A stretch of DNA of 64,000 nucleotides from NCBI GenBank assembly GCA_900541715.1, contig UQLI01000004.1, positions 9,781 to 73,780 on the forward strand, read 5' to 3'. A program made the translations under genes and the position numbers. Shown here in pieces: positions 32,376-40,784 of this stretch (within the stretch, counting starts at the first letter, position 1; each line of letters starts with the position of its first letter). The notes below the pieces were generated by a model. It was not told where the DNA came from. It searched no databases and worked only from the letters and a program-made list of their open reading frames with translations. The stretch is from an uncultured Collinsella sp. (GTDB lineage Bacteria; Actinomycetota; Coriobacteriia; Coriobacteriales; Coriobacteriaceae).

Positions 32376-34864
32376 CTATTCGCTGTCGTCCCCAACATTT
32401 TCGCGGTCATTGGCAAGCATCGCCGCGCCGGCGACCGTTGTCGCCACGGCGGCGGCAGCGAGCCCGGCGGCAACGCCAGAGCCGTCGCCCGTGTCGGCGA
32501 GTTTTCCGGTCGAGCCCTTGCTCTTGTTGCCGCCGCCGTTCTTGTCGGCGCCGTCTGCGTTGGAACCCGTGCCGCTACCGGTGCCGCCTGCACTGCCCGA
32601 GGCCGCTACGGTAAAGCTTGCGGCTCCATCGCTGGCGAGCGTGTAGCTCTGCGCCGCGTCGCCCAAGAGACCGTTCACGCGCACCCAGTACGTTCCCGCG
32701 GTAAATGCCTCGCCCTCGGCCATCGCCGTTCCCGGAGCGCCGTTCGCGTCGTGCACAAACTCGAGCTGGGCCGTGCAGGCGTCGGTTTCGAGCTTGCCCT
32801 CGAGTGATGCCGCAATCTTGGCGCGCACGTCTTCGCCGGCCTTAAGGCCTTCGAGTCCCTCAAATGGGGCGTCAGCGCGCGTGGATCGATATCGATGGGC
32901 ACGGAGCCCCGCAGCTCCGTAACGGTCTCGTTGCCCAAGGCGTCGACATCCACATATTCGATGGCAAACGCATGGCCCGAAGCTGCCACGTTGAGTACGT
33001 TGCTGCTGTCGACGAGGCGGAAATGACCCTCGCCAACGGTCTTGCCGTCCTGGAATGAGGCATCGCTCAGCGAGTCGCCGTACGTCATGCGCATGCGGGT
33101 CGGGAGATAGTACGGGAGATAGTACGAAGCCGTCTGCTTGTGCTCCGTATCGTAATTGCGCTGGTAGATGCTCCGGGCCAGCGCCGCATCAACAAAGTCG
33201 GATGCGATGATGCCAATGTGCTTGAGGTAATCTGACTTTGTATCCTCGATGCCGCTGGGATTGATGTACGGGCTCTTATACAGATGCTCGTTGACTACTC
33301 GTGCCGAGGTAAAAGGATTGCCTCCGTGCGACAAGCCCGTGCAGCTGGTGTAGTTGATAGACCAGCAACGCTCCAGGACTTTCTCCTTGGCCCCGTTATC
33401 GTCCTCGACATCTACCTCGTTGCGCGTGCGCCCGGTCGTTTCCTTCAGCGCATTATCGACCCAGCTGAGCTTGTCGGTTCCCGTGAGTTTGTACTTGTCC
33501 TGGGCGTATACCTTGGTGCAATAGGGCTCTTTGTCGCCTGTTTCCCCCGCGGCTTCAAAGCCCCGCGCGTCTTGGACGAGGCACATGGAACTGCTGTCGG
33601 TGTGCGCTGCGATTTTGTTATCCCATTCGGTGAGGTCGAGTCCCCACGTGTGGCCGCTTACGCTGTCGCCGTCGAGTCCAAATCGACGTAGCAGGACGAT
33701 CTTTCCGCGCACCTCGCCCAGTGTGGGAACGCGGCTCGACGTATAGAACAGTTTGGGGTTGTCGTCCAAAACCTTGGCGAAAGCCGTCGTAACACTTTCG
33801 TCGGTAGCCTCGTCGTTGCCTCGTGATACAAGCATGATGAGCGCTTCTGTCGGGTTTTCGTTCAAAAACGTTTTGAAGTAGCCTATGACATCGGAAAGAT
33901 GCAAAAAGTACGCGTCTTTTTTGAGCAGGTAGTACATCCCATGGTCGATGCCAGGGTTGTCGCCCTTTCCGAGACGGATATCAAAATAGCGAATGCCTTC
34001 GAGCAGCTGCGTGGGAATGTAATCCTGCTGGCATTTTACTTGCGAGGATTGGGGCTCAGTGTCGTTGTCCACGCTGCAGGTGCCCGAATCGTGCGTACCC
34101 GGGATGCTCAGCTCGTCGAGGAACTTGTTGTCCTCGACGTATTTCATCCAACATGGCCCATCGACGTAGCTGCTGTACGTGATCCAGTCGAGGCTGCTAA
34201 CCGTGGCATCGTTCTTTTTCATATCGTAACCGATAAGTTCGAGCTCCCACGGAATGCTCTTACTCTTATGGCAGATCTTATTGTTGTCCTGGTCTTCGCC
34301 GTTCGATTCTATTGCCAGGTACTTAATGTCTTTTTTCTCGGTTTCTTTCTCGACCGTGCGGTCTCGGATGATATAGGTTCCGTTTGATTGCCGCTCGAAC
34401 GCAAAAGAGCGACTGGGCTTGCCGTCATGCTCGCCACTCCATACGTGGATGACCTTTCCGTCTTTGTCCGAGTCGCCATCGACCGACCAAATGCTGTAGC
34501 CCGTCTTTTTATGCTCTTCGAAATTGAGCAAGGTGCGGATAGCATACCAGTTTGTATCGTCATTCTTGGTCGTTACGTTCTCAAGGATGAGCTTGCTGGA
34601 CGTGCCGTCATTAAATAGGTGGCAGACGTTGCCGATGACGTTGCCGTCTTCGTTGACGCTCGCGGTGCGAAAATAGCCCGCGGGGCGAAGGCGAATGACG
34701 AACTTGTCGAGGTTGGCCGCCGGTGTGGGCGTGTCTTCTGCAAATGCCGCGCGCATGGGAAGGCCCAATCCCGCGGTTTCGGGCAGGCTTACAAATGGCG
34801 ACAATGCTGCGAGTCCTAGGCCCAACGTGAATGCTCGACGGCTGATGGCGTGGTGTTCGGTCAT
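32376..34864 (-). pseudogene. Surface PI-PLC-like phosphodiesterase, frameshifted near its C-terminus
   Basis: Two overlapping minus-strand frames together encode one protein of about 830 residues. The first (from 34864) has a Tat-like signal (SRRAFTLGLGLAALS, cleaved near AFAED) and a phosphatidylinositol-specific phospholipase C X-box: PGTHDSG near residue 257 and RYFDIRLG...IDHGMYY near 290-308 with both catalytic His. After about residue 660 (PIDIDPRA) this frame turns into nonsense. The correct sequence (DAPFEG, LKAGEDVRAKIAASLEGK) continues in another frame to the sorting-like end LADTGDGSGVAAG, a hydrophobic helix and NDRENVGDDSE. The break sits at the GC-dinucleotide run at 32875-32881; losing one GC unit restores the frame. 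It is a real lesion, a slippage switch or a sequencing error. The catalytic part is intact; only wall anchoring is lost. Confidence 0.8.
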
Positions 34865-34924
34865 AACTCCTCCGTTCGCAGGGTGCGGTTATGCGCTCGT
34901 TTTGGTAACTATACTGCTTTGACA

Positions 34925-34960
34925 TTAAGAAAGGGAGGGTCGGTTTTCCGGCCCTCCCTT
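34925..34960 (-). terminator. Terminator after the downstream lipoprotein gene
   Basis: AAGGGAGGGTCGG (34931-34943) pairs with CCGGCCCTCCCTT (34948-34960) with one G-U pair. On the minus strand it is followed by TCTTAATG. It serves the gene ending at 35031. Confidence 0.75.
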
Positions 34961-35030
34961 GGTACGAAGCGTTGGGACACCGTCGCCTGCTTGCCTTGCG
35001 TCCGTGTCTCCCGTAGCGCTCGCCAGTCGC

Positions 35031-35624
35031 TTAGCGCTTAATCTCGATGTCGTCGAGCTTAACGTCCATGGCCTCGGTCTTTGCCTCGGCGATGTCATCG
35101 GCAAACTCAAGGGACTCCATCATGGTCTCGACGGCGTCCTTGTGCTCTTCGACGTTGTCGATGCGCACGTACACGCTGCCGCCGTCAACGTCGGTGAAGT
35201 ACTCGGTCGTCACGCCGCCGGAGTGCGTGAAGTAGGCGCTGCGCCAGGTCTTGCCGTTGTACTTGACGGGGTCGCTCTCGGTCCATCCGGAGCTGGCCTT
35301 CCACTTGGCCTCGTAGTCGAACAGCTCGTCAGCGTTCTTGTCGGGGTCGAAGACAGGGATGAAGCGATCGCTGGCGTGCTCGCTCTCGGTGAACTTAAAC
35401 TGGGCTCTGTCAGCGGTATCGCCGGCGACGTCGGTGATTTCGACGCCCTCGGGGACCTCGACCTTAAACCAGATGAAGTCGGTCCTCATATCCAAGGCTG
35501 GCTTTTCCGCGCCGCCGCTACCGCCACTGCCGGCAGCGCCGCCGCTTCCGCCGCAGCCCACTAGGGCAACTGCGGCAAAGAGGCTCATGCAGAGGGTGAG
35601 AATCGCTAAGGCCTTCTTTTTCAT
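35031..35624 (-). CDS. Lipoprotein, paralogue 1
   Basis: A 197-residue secreted lipoprotein with signal peptide MKKKALAILTLCMSLFAAVA and lipobox LVGC (Cys 24), then a Gly/Ser linker and one folded domain (about 45-197). It is clearly a tandem paralogue of the gene at 35854-36456: both share DFIWFKVE(V/M)PEGV, DPVKYNGKTW / DPVEYNGRTW, and an ending in (L)DDIEIK / SSIEIK. I recognise no family. Start: ATG with GAGGAGG upstream. Each copy has its own terminator and its own TGGGACACATGG box, so each is transcribed separately. Confidence 0.85.
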   Translation of the reverse strand: MKKKALAILTLCMSLFAAVALVGCGGSGGAAGSGGSGGAEKPALDMRTDFIWFKVEVPEGVEITDVAGDTADRAQFKFTESEHASDRFIPVFDPDKNADELFDYEAKWKASSGWTESDPVKYNGKTWRSAYFTHSGGVTTEYFTDVDGGSVYVRIDNVEEHKDAVETMMESLEFADDIAEAKTEAMDVKLDDIEIKR

Positions 35625-35698
35625 GGTCGTGTCCTCCTCGATCTGTAACCGCCCATGGATTACCTGCCTTTACTGTACGCGCGAGCGGCTCGTTCGGG

Positions 35699-35714
35699 TG
35701 GGCCATGTGTCCCA
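35699..35714 (-). promoter_or_regulatory. TGGGACACATGGCCCA box upstream of lipoprotein 1
   Basis: This near-palindromic 16-mer lies 75-90 bases before the ATG at 35624, and a TACAGT -10-like sequence follows. It is identical to the box at 36665-36680. The shared site suggests common control. Confidence 0.45.
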
Positions 35715-35761
35715 TTCTGGGGGCCGGATTTGCGCCGTTAAGTGGCAATATGCGCGGACGC

Positions 35762-35796
35762 AAAAGAGGGGAGGGCCGATGCTGTCGGCCCTCCCC
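35762..35796 (-). terminator. Terminator after lipoprotein 2
   Basis: GGGGAGGGCCGA (35768-35779) and TCGGCCCTCCCC (35785-35796) form a perfect 12-bp stem, followed on the minus strand by TCTTTTG. Confidence 0.85.
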
Positions 35797-35853
35797 GGGG
35801 TTTGGTGCCCACGCTTTTAATGGAGCGCGAGCACGGGCGTGCGTGGACAATTG

Positions 35854-36456
35854 CTACTTGATCTCGATGCTCGAAATCTCGACGCCGCGGGCCTCTTTCA
35901 CAGCCTCCTTCATGTCGTCAGGGAACTCGATGGAGTTGAGGAGTGCCTCGGCTTCTTTCTTATGCTGGTCGAAGTTCGGGATGAGGATGTAGATGCTTCC
36001 CGGCTCAACGTTGGTAAAGAGCATGGTTGAGGTGCCGCTGTTGTCCTTGTACGTTCCGGTGAGCCATGTCCTGCCGTTGTACTCGACGGGGTCGCCGTCT
36101 TCCCACTGGAACGTCCCCGTATGCCTTTCGGCCTGCTCGGCAAAGGACTCTTCGGCCGTCATCTTCTCTTGCCAAACGGGGATGAATTGGTCGACCGTGG
36201 TGTTCTCGTTCTCGGGGAAGGTGAGATGGACTCTGTCGGCGTTCTTACCGGCGGAGTCGCTTACGCCGACGCCTTCGGGCATCTCGACCTTAAACCAGAT
36301 AAAGTCGGTCTTTTCGGCGACAGGAGCTTTTTCCTTGCTCTCGCTCTTGGCGGCGCTGCTGCCTCCGCTCGAAGCGCTCCCGCCGCAGCCCACAAGGGCG
36401 AGCGCGGCAAAGAGGGCGATGCAAAGGGAAAGGATCGATAGGGTCTTTTTCTTCAT
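35854..36456 (-). CDS. Lipoprotein, paralogue 2
   Basis: A 200-residue lipoprotein with signal MKKKTLSILSLCIALFAALA and lipobox LVGC (Cys 24), a Ser/Lys-rich linker and one domain homologous to its neighbour at 35031-35624. The start chosen is ATG 36456 with GGAGGACGCC upstream. The frame is open much further upstream, but that part has no signal peptide logic and overlaps the control region. Function is unknown; two adjacent diverged copies suggest related extracellular targets. Confidence 0.85.
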   Translation of the reverse strand: MKKKTLSILSLCIALFAALALVGCGGSASSGGSSAAKSESKEKAPVAEKTDFIWFKVEMPEGVGVSDSAGKNADRVHLTFPENENTTVDQFIPVWQEKMTAEESFAEQAERHTGTFQWEDGDPVEYNGRTWLTGTYKDNSGTSTMLFTNVEPGSIYILIPNFDQHKKEAEALLNSIEFPDDMKEAVKEARGVEISSIEIK

Positions 36457-36842
36457 GGTGGCGTCCTCCTTGTCTGTTGGCGACATCGCGGCACCGCATG
36501 CTGCCGGGGCGTCGATTGTGTTTGCGGCGGATGTCTTTGTGCGTGGGTTGTATGAGTGCGTTAATACCTCCGTTCGTGGTTTGTGGTCGTTGCGCAGCCG
36601 TGCCCCAACGGGCTCCTTATTTATAGATATGCCCCGGTTTGTGCTGCCAGAGAGTCTCGAAAGGTGGGCCATGTGTCCCATGTTTGTGTTGCCGCCGCCT
36701 ATCGCGTGCCATAGAAATCCGCGATGGCCAGGTGCGATGACGCACATGTGCTTATGGGCTAGACTTAGCACCATTATGTGATCGATGCGGTCGGCAGGCG
36801 GTTGCCACCCGACCGATATATACGACTTGAAGGTGCATGCGT
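36457..36842. other. Divergent control region between lipoprotein 2 and fchA
   Basis: On the minus strand are the TGGGACACATGGCCCA box (36665-36680) and a TATAAA -10-like sequence about 55 bases beyond it. On the plus strand TAGACT at about 36760 may be the -10 for fchA. No gene is seen in the rest. Confidence 0.4.
36665..36680 (-). promoter_or_regulatory. TGGGACACATGGCCCA box upstream of lipoprotein 2
   Basis: Identical to the 16-mer at 35699-35714 but about 210 bases from its gene start instead of 75. The conservation at a different distance argues for function and not just co-duplication. Confidence 0.45.
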
Positions 36843-37475
36843 ATGAGCCAAGAGATGATGGATAAAACCTGTCGCGGTTTTGCTGAGGCATTGGCTGCGC
36901 GCGAGCCGGTTCCCGGCGGTGGCAGCGCGAGCGCCTTTGTGGGCGCGCTGGGCGCCTCACTGTGCGGAATGGTTGCCCGCTACGGTGCGGCCAATCCCGC
37001 GCTTGCTGATCGTGCGGATGGCCTGACGAGCGCATTTGCCCAGGCGGATGAGTTGGCGCAGGAGCTTGTCGACTTGGTTGCCGAGGATGTCCGTGCCTAC
37101 GGGCAGGTGTCTGCCGCATACGGTATTCCGCGCGATGACCCGGCTCGAACCGCTGCGATTCAAGATGCGCTGCACGTGGCCGCCATGCCGCCGTACCGCA
37201 TTATGGATGCGTGCGGTCGTGCGCTGGCGCTACTCGAGGACATGGCCGATAAGGGTTCGCGCCAGCTGCTGTCCGACGTGGCGTGCGGTGCCGTTTTCTG
37301 CCGCGCCGCCATGCAGGGTGCGAGCCTGACGCTCTTTGCCAATACCACGTCCATGAAGGATCGCGCACGTGCCGAGGAGCTCGAGGCGACGTGCGATGAA
37401 CTGCTCGATACATGGCTGCCGCGTGCCGATGCGCTGGCGCGTCGCGCCGCCGACGCTGCAAGGAAGAGGGGATAG
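36843..37475 (+). CDS. fchA: Cyclodeaminase/cyclohydrolase family protein (FchA-like)
   Basis: A 210-residue all-helical protein of the FTCD C-terminal/FchA family, with the signature EPVPGGGSASAFVGALGASL near residues 20-40. FchA proteins open 5,10-methenyl-tetrahydrofolate to 10-formyl-tetrahydrofolate. The gene sits 2 bases before folD, and that FolD appears to have lost its cyclohydrolase residues, which supports a methenyl-THF cyclohydrolase role. ATG codons at 36837 and 36843 are both possible; the second has the better distance (9 bases) from GAAGG. Confidence 0.85.
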   Translation: MSQEMMDKTCRGFAEALAAREPVPGGGSASAFVGALGASLCGMVARYGAANPALADRADGLTSAFAQADELAQELVDLVAEDVRAYGQVSAAYGIPRDDPARTAAIQDALHVAAMPPYRIMDACGRALALLEDMADKGSRQLLSDVACGAVFCRAAMQGASLTLFANTTSMKDRARAEELEATCDELLDTWLPRADALARRAADAARKRG

Positions 37476-37477
37476 CC

Positions 37478-38332
37478 ATGGCTGATCTGCTAAAGGGTGC
37501 TCCCGTCGCCCGTGCGTTTACCGAGAAACTAGCCGCTCGCTGTGCCGCTCTGCGCGAACAGGGCGTCGTGCCGACGCTGGCTATTGTTCGTGTGGGCGAG
37601 CGCGAGGACGACCTGTCCTACGAGCGTGGCGCCCTCAAGCGCTGCGAAAAGGTGGGCATCGAGGCGCGTCGCGTTTTGCTTCCTGCCGATGTTTCGCAGG
37701 ACGAGTTGTTGGCGGTGATAGGGGACATTAATGCCGATCCGACTGTCCACGGCTGCCTGCTGTTCCGTCCGCTGCCTGCTGCGCTCGATGAGGACGCCGT
37801 CGCCGCGGTGCTCGATCCCGCCAAGGACGTTGACTCGATGACGCCGGCTTCGCTGCTTACGGCGCTTTCGGGCCGCGGCGAGGGTTTTGCCCCTTGCACT
37901 GCCGAAGCCGTGCTGGCGATTCTGGATCACTATGGCGTTGAGCTGGACGGTGCCAGGGTTGCCGTTGTCGGTCGCTCGCTGGTGATCGGGCGTCCTGTTG
38001 CCGCCATGCTTACGGCGCGCAATGCTACCGTGATGACGTGCCACACGCACACGCGCGACCTTGCTGCCGAATGCCGTGCTGCCGATATTGTGGTCGCCGC
38101 AGTCGGACGCGCGCGCACGATTGGTGCGGATGCGGTTCGTGAGGGCCAGACGGTCATCGATGTGGGCATTAACTGGGACGAGGCGGCCGGTAAGTTGGTC
38201 GGTGACGTCGATTTTGATGCCGCGGAGCCGATTGCTGGCGCAATCACGCCTGTCCCGGGTGGCGTGGGCGCCGTGACGACGGCGATTCTCGCCAAGCACG
38301 TGATCGAGGCGGCCGAACGCGCGGTAAAATAG
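37478..38332 (+). CDS. folD: Methylenetetrahydrofolate dehydrogenase FolD, cyclohydrolase residues lost
   Basis: A 284-residue FolD. The NADP-binding part is intact (VAVVGRSLVIGRPVAAML) and the end has GAITPVPGGVGAVTT. In E. coli the cyclohydrolase centre needs Tyr50, Lys54 and Gln98. A gapless alignment gives Y48 here, but Ala52 at the Lys position (LSYERGALKR against IYVASKRKA), and the Gln region reads GCLLFRPLP in place of GILVQLPLP. It is therefore probably a dehydrogenase only, with the adjacent FchA doing the hydrolysis. Start: ATG 37478, with GAAGAGGGG upstream, directly after fchA. Confidence 0.92.
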   Translation: MADLLKGAPVARAFTEKLAARCAALREQGVVPTLAIVRVGEREDDLSYERGALKRCEKVGIEARRVLLPADVSQDELLAVIGDINADPTVHGCLLFRPLPAALDEDAVAAVLDPAKDVDSMTPASLLTALSGRGEGFAPCTAEAVLAILDHYGVELDGARVAVVGRSLVIGRPVAAMLTARNATVMTCHTHTRDLAAECRAADIVVAAVGRARTIGADAVREGQTVIDVGINWDEAAGKLVGDVDFDAAEPIAGAITPVPGGVGAVTTAILAKHVIEAAERAVK

Positions 38333-38370
38333 GCGTTTGGAGGACGTTTAGGGGGTTGGTTAGATACCCC

Positions 38371-38600
38371 GTGGTCAAAAAATGCCAAATATGAGTACTG
38401 TTGCCTCGTTGGTTACATATCTTTGAGGTAGTTTTGACTCCCTAATGATAGTGAATATCATTAGGGAGTCTCTAATATTGAACACATGTGGAATTACTTT
38501 GTTCAACTTTTGGACAAGTGGGGATTTCTGGCGTCCAAGATAGCGGGATTTGCTGCTACTAAATTGGTGACAGTACTCATATTTGGCATTTTTTGACCAC
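38371..38600. mobile_element. 230-bp MITE-like element with 31-bp terminal inverted repeats
   Basis: The ends 38371-38401 and 38570-38600 are perfect 31-base reverse complements beginning GTGGTCAAAAAATGCC. Inside, 38436-38450 and 38456-38470 form a second perfect 15-bp hairpin starting GACTCCCTAATGATA. The element is AT-richer than its surroundings and codes for nothing obvious. No clear target-site duplication is visible, so it may instead be a nested regulatory or termination structure after folD. Confidence 0.6.
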
Positions 38601-38687
38601 AAGGGTTGCCGGGGTCGCGGTTTCGCCCTTTTTGTGTCGAAGCGATACACTGTTACCGTTTGATTTCTTCGCTCAAGGAGGATGCGC

Positions 38688-40211
38688 ATGCCGTGCACAA
38701 CGATTTTGGTTGGTAAGAACGCGAGCTACGACGGGTCGACGCTGGTTGCCCGCAACGAGGACTCGTCCAACGGGGTGTTTGAGCCCAAGCGCATGCGCGT
38801 GGTGCATCCCGACGAGCAGCCGCGCGTCTATACGAGCGTTCTGAGCCATCTGACGATCGATCTGCCCGATAACCCCATGCGTTACACGAGCGTCCCCGAC
38901 GTTGTCCCGGGCCACGGCATCTGGGCCGAGGCCGGATTCAACGAGCTCAACGTGGGCATGTCCGCAACCGAGACGCTCACCACCAACGAGCGCGTCCGCG
39001 GTGCCGACCCACTCGTCGACTACGTGCCCGCCAAGGGCAACGAGGGCGAGGACGGCTATGTTCCGGCACAGCCCGGTGGTCTGGGCGAGGAGGACATGGT
39101 GACCCTGGTCTTGCCGTACGCCAAGTCCGCCCGCGACGGCGTGCGCATCTTGGGTGACCTGCTCGAGCGCTATGGCACCTACGAGAACAACGGCATCGCC
39201 TTTAGCGACGTGGATGAGATCTGGTGGCTCGAGACCATTGGCGGCCACCACTGGATTGCCAAGCGCGTGCCCGATGACGCCTATGTGACCATGCCCAACC
39301 AGCTGGGTATCGATAGCTTTGACCTGGACGACGCCGAGGGCGCCCAAGCCGACCACATGTGCTCCGCCGACCTGCGCTCCTGGATGGCCGAGTGGCATCT
39401 GGATTTGACGCTGGGCGTCGAGGGCGACGGTCCCGCAACGGTCTTTAACCCTCGCGAGGCCTTTGGCTCGCACAGCGACAGCGACCACGTCTACAACACG
39501 CCGCGCGCCTGGTACATGCAGCGCTGCCTCAACCCCAGCGATGTGTGGGACGGTCCCGACGCCGACTACACGCCCGAGAGCGACGACATCCCCTGGAGCC
39601 GCGTGCCCGAGCGCAAGGTGACCATCGAGGACATCAAGTACGTGCTCTCGAGTCACTACCAGGGCACGGAGTACGACTGTTACGGCAGCAAGGGCACGCC
39701 CGCTACGCGTGGTGCCTATCGCCCCATCGGCATCAACCGCAACAGCCAGCTCGCCGTGTTGCAGCTGCGCCCCTATGCGCAGCCGGCGTATCGCGCCGTG
39801 CAGTGGATGGCCTTTGGCTCCAACTCGTTTAACGCGCTGGTCCCTCTGTACGCCAACGTCGAGACCATGCCCGAGTACTATGCCGACACGCAGGCTCGCG
39901 TGACGTCCGAAAACTTCTACTGGGCCAACCGCCTGATCGGCGCCCTGGCCGACGTCCGTTTCCATGAGTGCGGCCGCGCTGTGGAGGACTATCAGGAGAA
40001 GGTCGGTGGCATGGGCCACAAGCAGATTCACGATGTTGACGCTGTCGTAGCCGCGCTGCCCGAGGCCGAGGTGCCCGCCGAGCTCGCCCGCGCCAACGAG
40101 GCCTTTGCCGAGCTCGTACGCGTGGAGACCGATGCTCTGTTGGGCAAGGTGCTCTACACCACGAGCTGTGCCATGAAGAATTCCTTCGCGATGAACGATA
40201 ACGTGAGGTAA
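38688..40211 (+). CDS. C69 family dipeptidase (PepD-like)
   Basis: A 507-residue N-terminal-nucleophile hydrolase. The start MPCTTILVGKNASYDGS places the nucleophile Cys at position 3, with STLVARNEDSS following, as in C69 (U34) dipeptidases. Members hydrolyse a range of dipeptides in the cytoplasm or at the surface. The start is ATG 38688, six bases after AAGGAGG; starting at the in-frame ATG two codons earlier would bury the nucleophile. It is monocistronic, with a hairpin after it. Confidence 0.93.
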   Translation: MPCTTILVGKNASYDGSTLVARNEDSSNGVFEPKRMRVVHPDEQPRVYTSVLSHLTIDLPDNPMRYTSVPDVVPGHGIWAEAGFNELNVGMSATETLTTNERVRGADPLVDYVPAKGNEGEDGYVPAQPGGLGEEDMVTLVLPYAKSARDGVRILGDLLERYGTYENNGIAFSDVDEIWWLETIGGHHWIAKRVPDDAYVTMPNQLGIDSFDLDDAEGAQADHMCSADLRSWMAEWHLDLTLGVEGDGPATVFNPREAFGSHSDSDHVYNTPRAWYMQRCLNPSDVWDGPDADYTPESDDIPWSRVPERKVTIEDIKYVLSSHYQGTEYDCYGSKGTPATRGAYRPIGINRNSQLAVLQLRPYAQPAYRAVQWMAFGSNSFNALVPLYANVETMPEYYADTQARVTSENFYWANRLIGALADVRFHECGRAVEDYQEKVGGMGHKQIHDVDAVVAALPEAEVPAELARANEAFAELVRVETDALLGKVLYTTSCAMKNSFAMNDNVR

Positions 40212-40230
40212 AGACAACCTTGCAGCGAAC

Positions 40231-40267
40231 GAGCGGGGCAAACGCCGTCAAAGGCTTTGCCCCGCTC
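40231..40267 (+). terminator. Terminator after the C69 dipeptidase gene
   Basis: A 12-bp perfect stem, GAGCGGGGCAAA (40231-40242) with TTTGCCCCGCTC (40256-40267), is followed by a weakly T-rich tail. Confidence 0.65.
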
Positions 40268-40359
40268 GATTCCTATCTTGGCGGTAAAACGATTTTGTGT
40301 CGTTCGCCCAATCTTGGGTACAAGAAGGCCAATGCAATTGTTCATGATTGGAGTCAACC

Positions 40360-40776
40360 ATGGTTATGAAACTCGATCAGCTTGTTAACGGTGCCATCAA
40401 CGTGGGCTTCGGTGCCGCCGCCGTTGCCGTCGAGGGCGGCAAGAAGGTTCTCGACGACCTCGGTACCAAGGGTGAGCAGGTCCGCAAGGATGCCGGCACC
40501 CCCGATATCGCCCGCAGTGTATCCGACATGTTCGAGCAGGCCGGCGGCACCATCTCCGACCTGACCGAGCGCCTGGGCATGCAGGGCGAGACCGCGGCAC
40601 AGCGCGTGCTCGACGAGCTTATCCTGGCCCGCGTCCGCGTCATGACCGCCCCCGAGCGCACGGCCTTTTTGGCCCATGTGCGCGACATCGTCGATTCGGT
40701 CGAGGACAACGTGACTTCGGTGCCCGTCGAGTCCGTTGAGCCCGACGACGCAGAGGACGCCGAAGAGGCCGAGTAG
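40360..40776 (+). CDS. Phasin-like small protein
   Basis: A 138-residue helical protein with an N-terminal Gly/Ala-rich segment (NVGFGAAAVAVEGGKKVLDDL), amphipathic helices and an acidic tail (EPDDAEDAEEAE). This fits phasin-like/polyhydroxyalkanoate-granule-type families, but no granule genes are nearby. The start is ATG 40360 with GGAG six bases upstream. It is 8 bases from the ABC1 kinase gene and surely co-transcribed. Such small-helical plus ABC1 pairs suggest a membrane lipid or quinone-like partner; this is inference. Confidence 0.7.
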   Translation: MVMKLDQLVNGAINVGFGAAAVAVEGGKKVLDDLGTKGEQVRKDAGTPDIARSVSDMFEQAGGTISDLTERLGMQGETAAQRVLDELILARVRVMTAPERTAFLAHVRDIVDSVEDNVTSVPVESVEPDDAEDAEEAE

Positions 40777-40784
40777 CAGCGCAG

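Noticed and set aside
35854..37119. N-terminal extension of lipoprotein 2
   Set aside because: The signal peptide starts at 36456 with a good ribosome site; the extension crosses the control region and overlaps fchA antisense.
40255..40275. Possible tRNA T-loop
   Set aside because: The bases resemble GTTCGATTC, but no acceptor or anticodon arm can be formed; the stretch belongs to a terminator hairpin.
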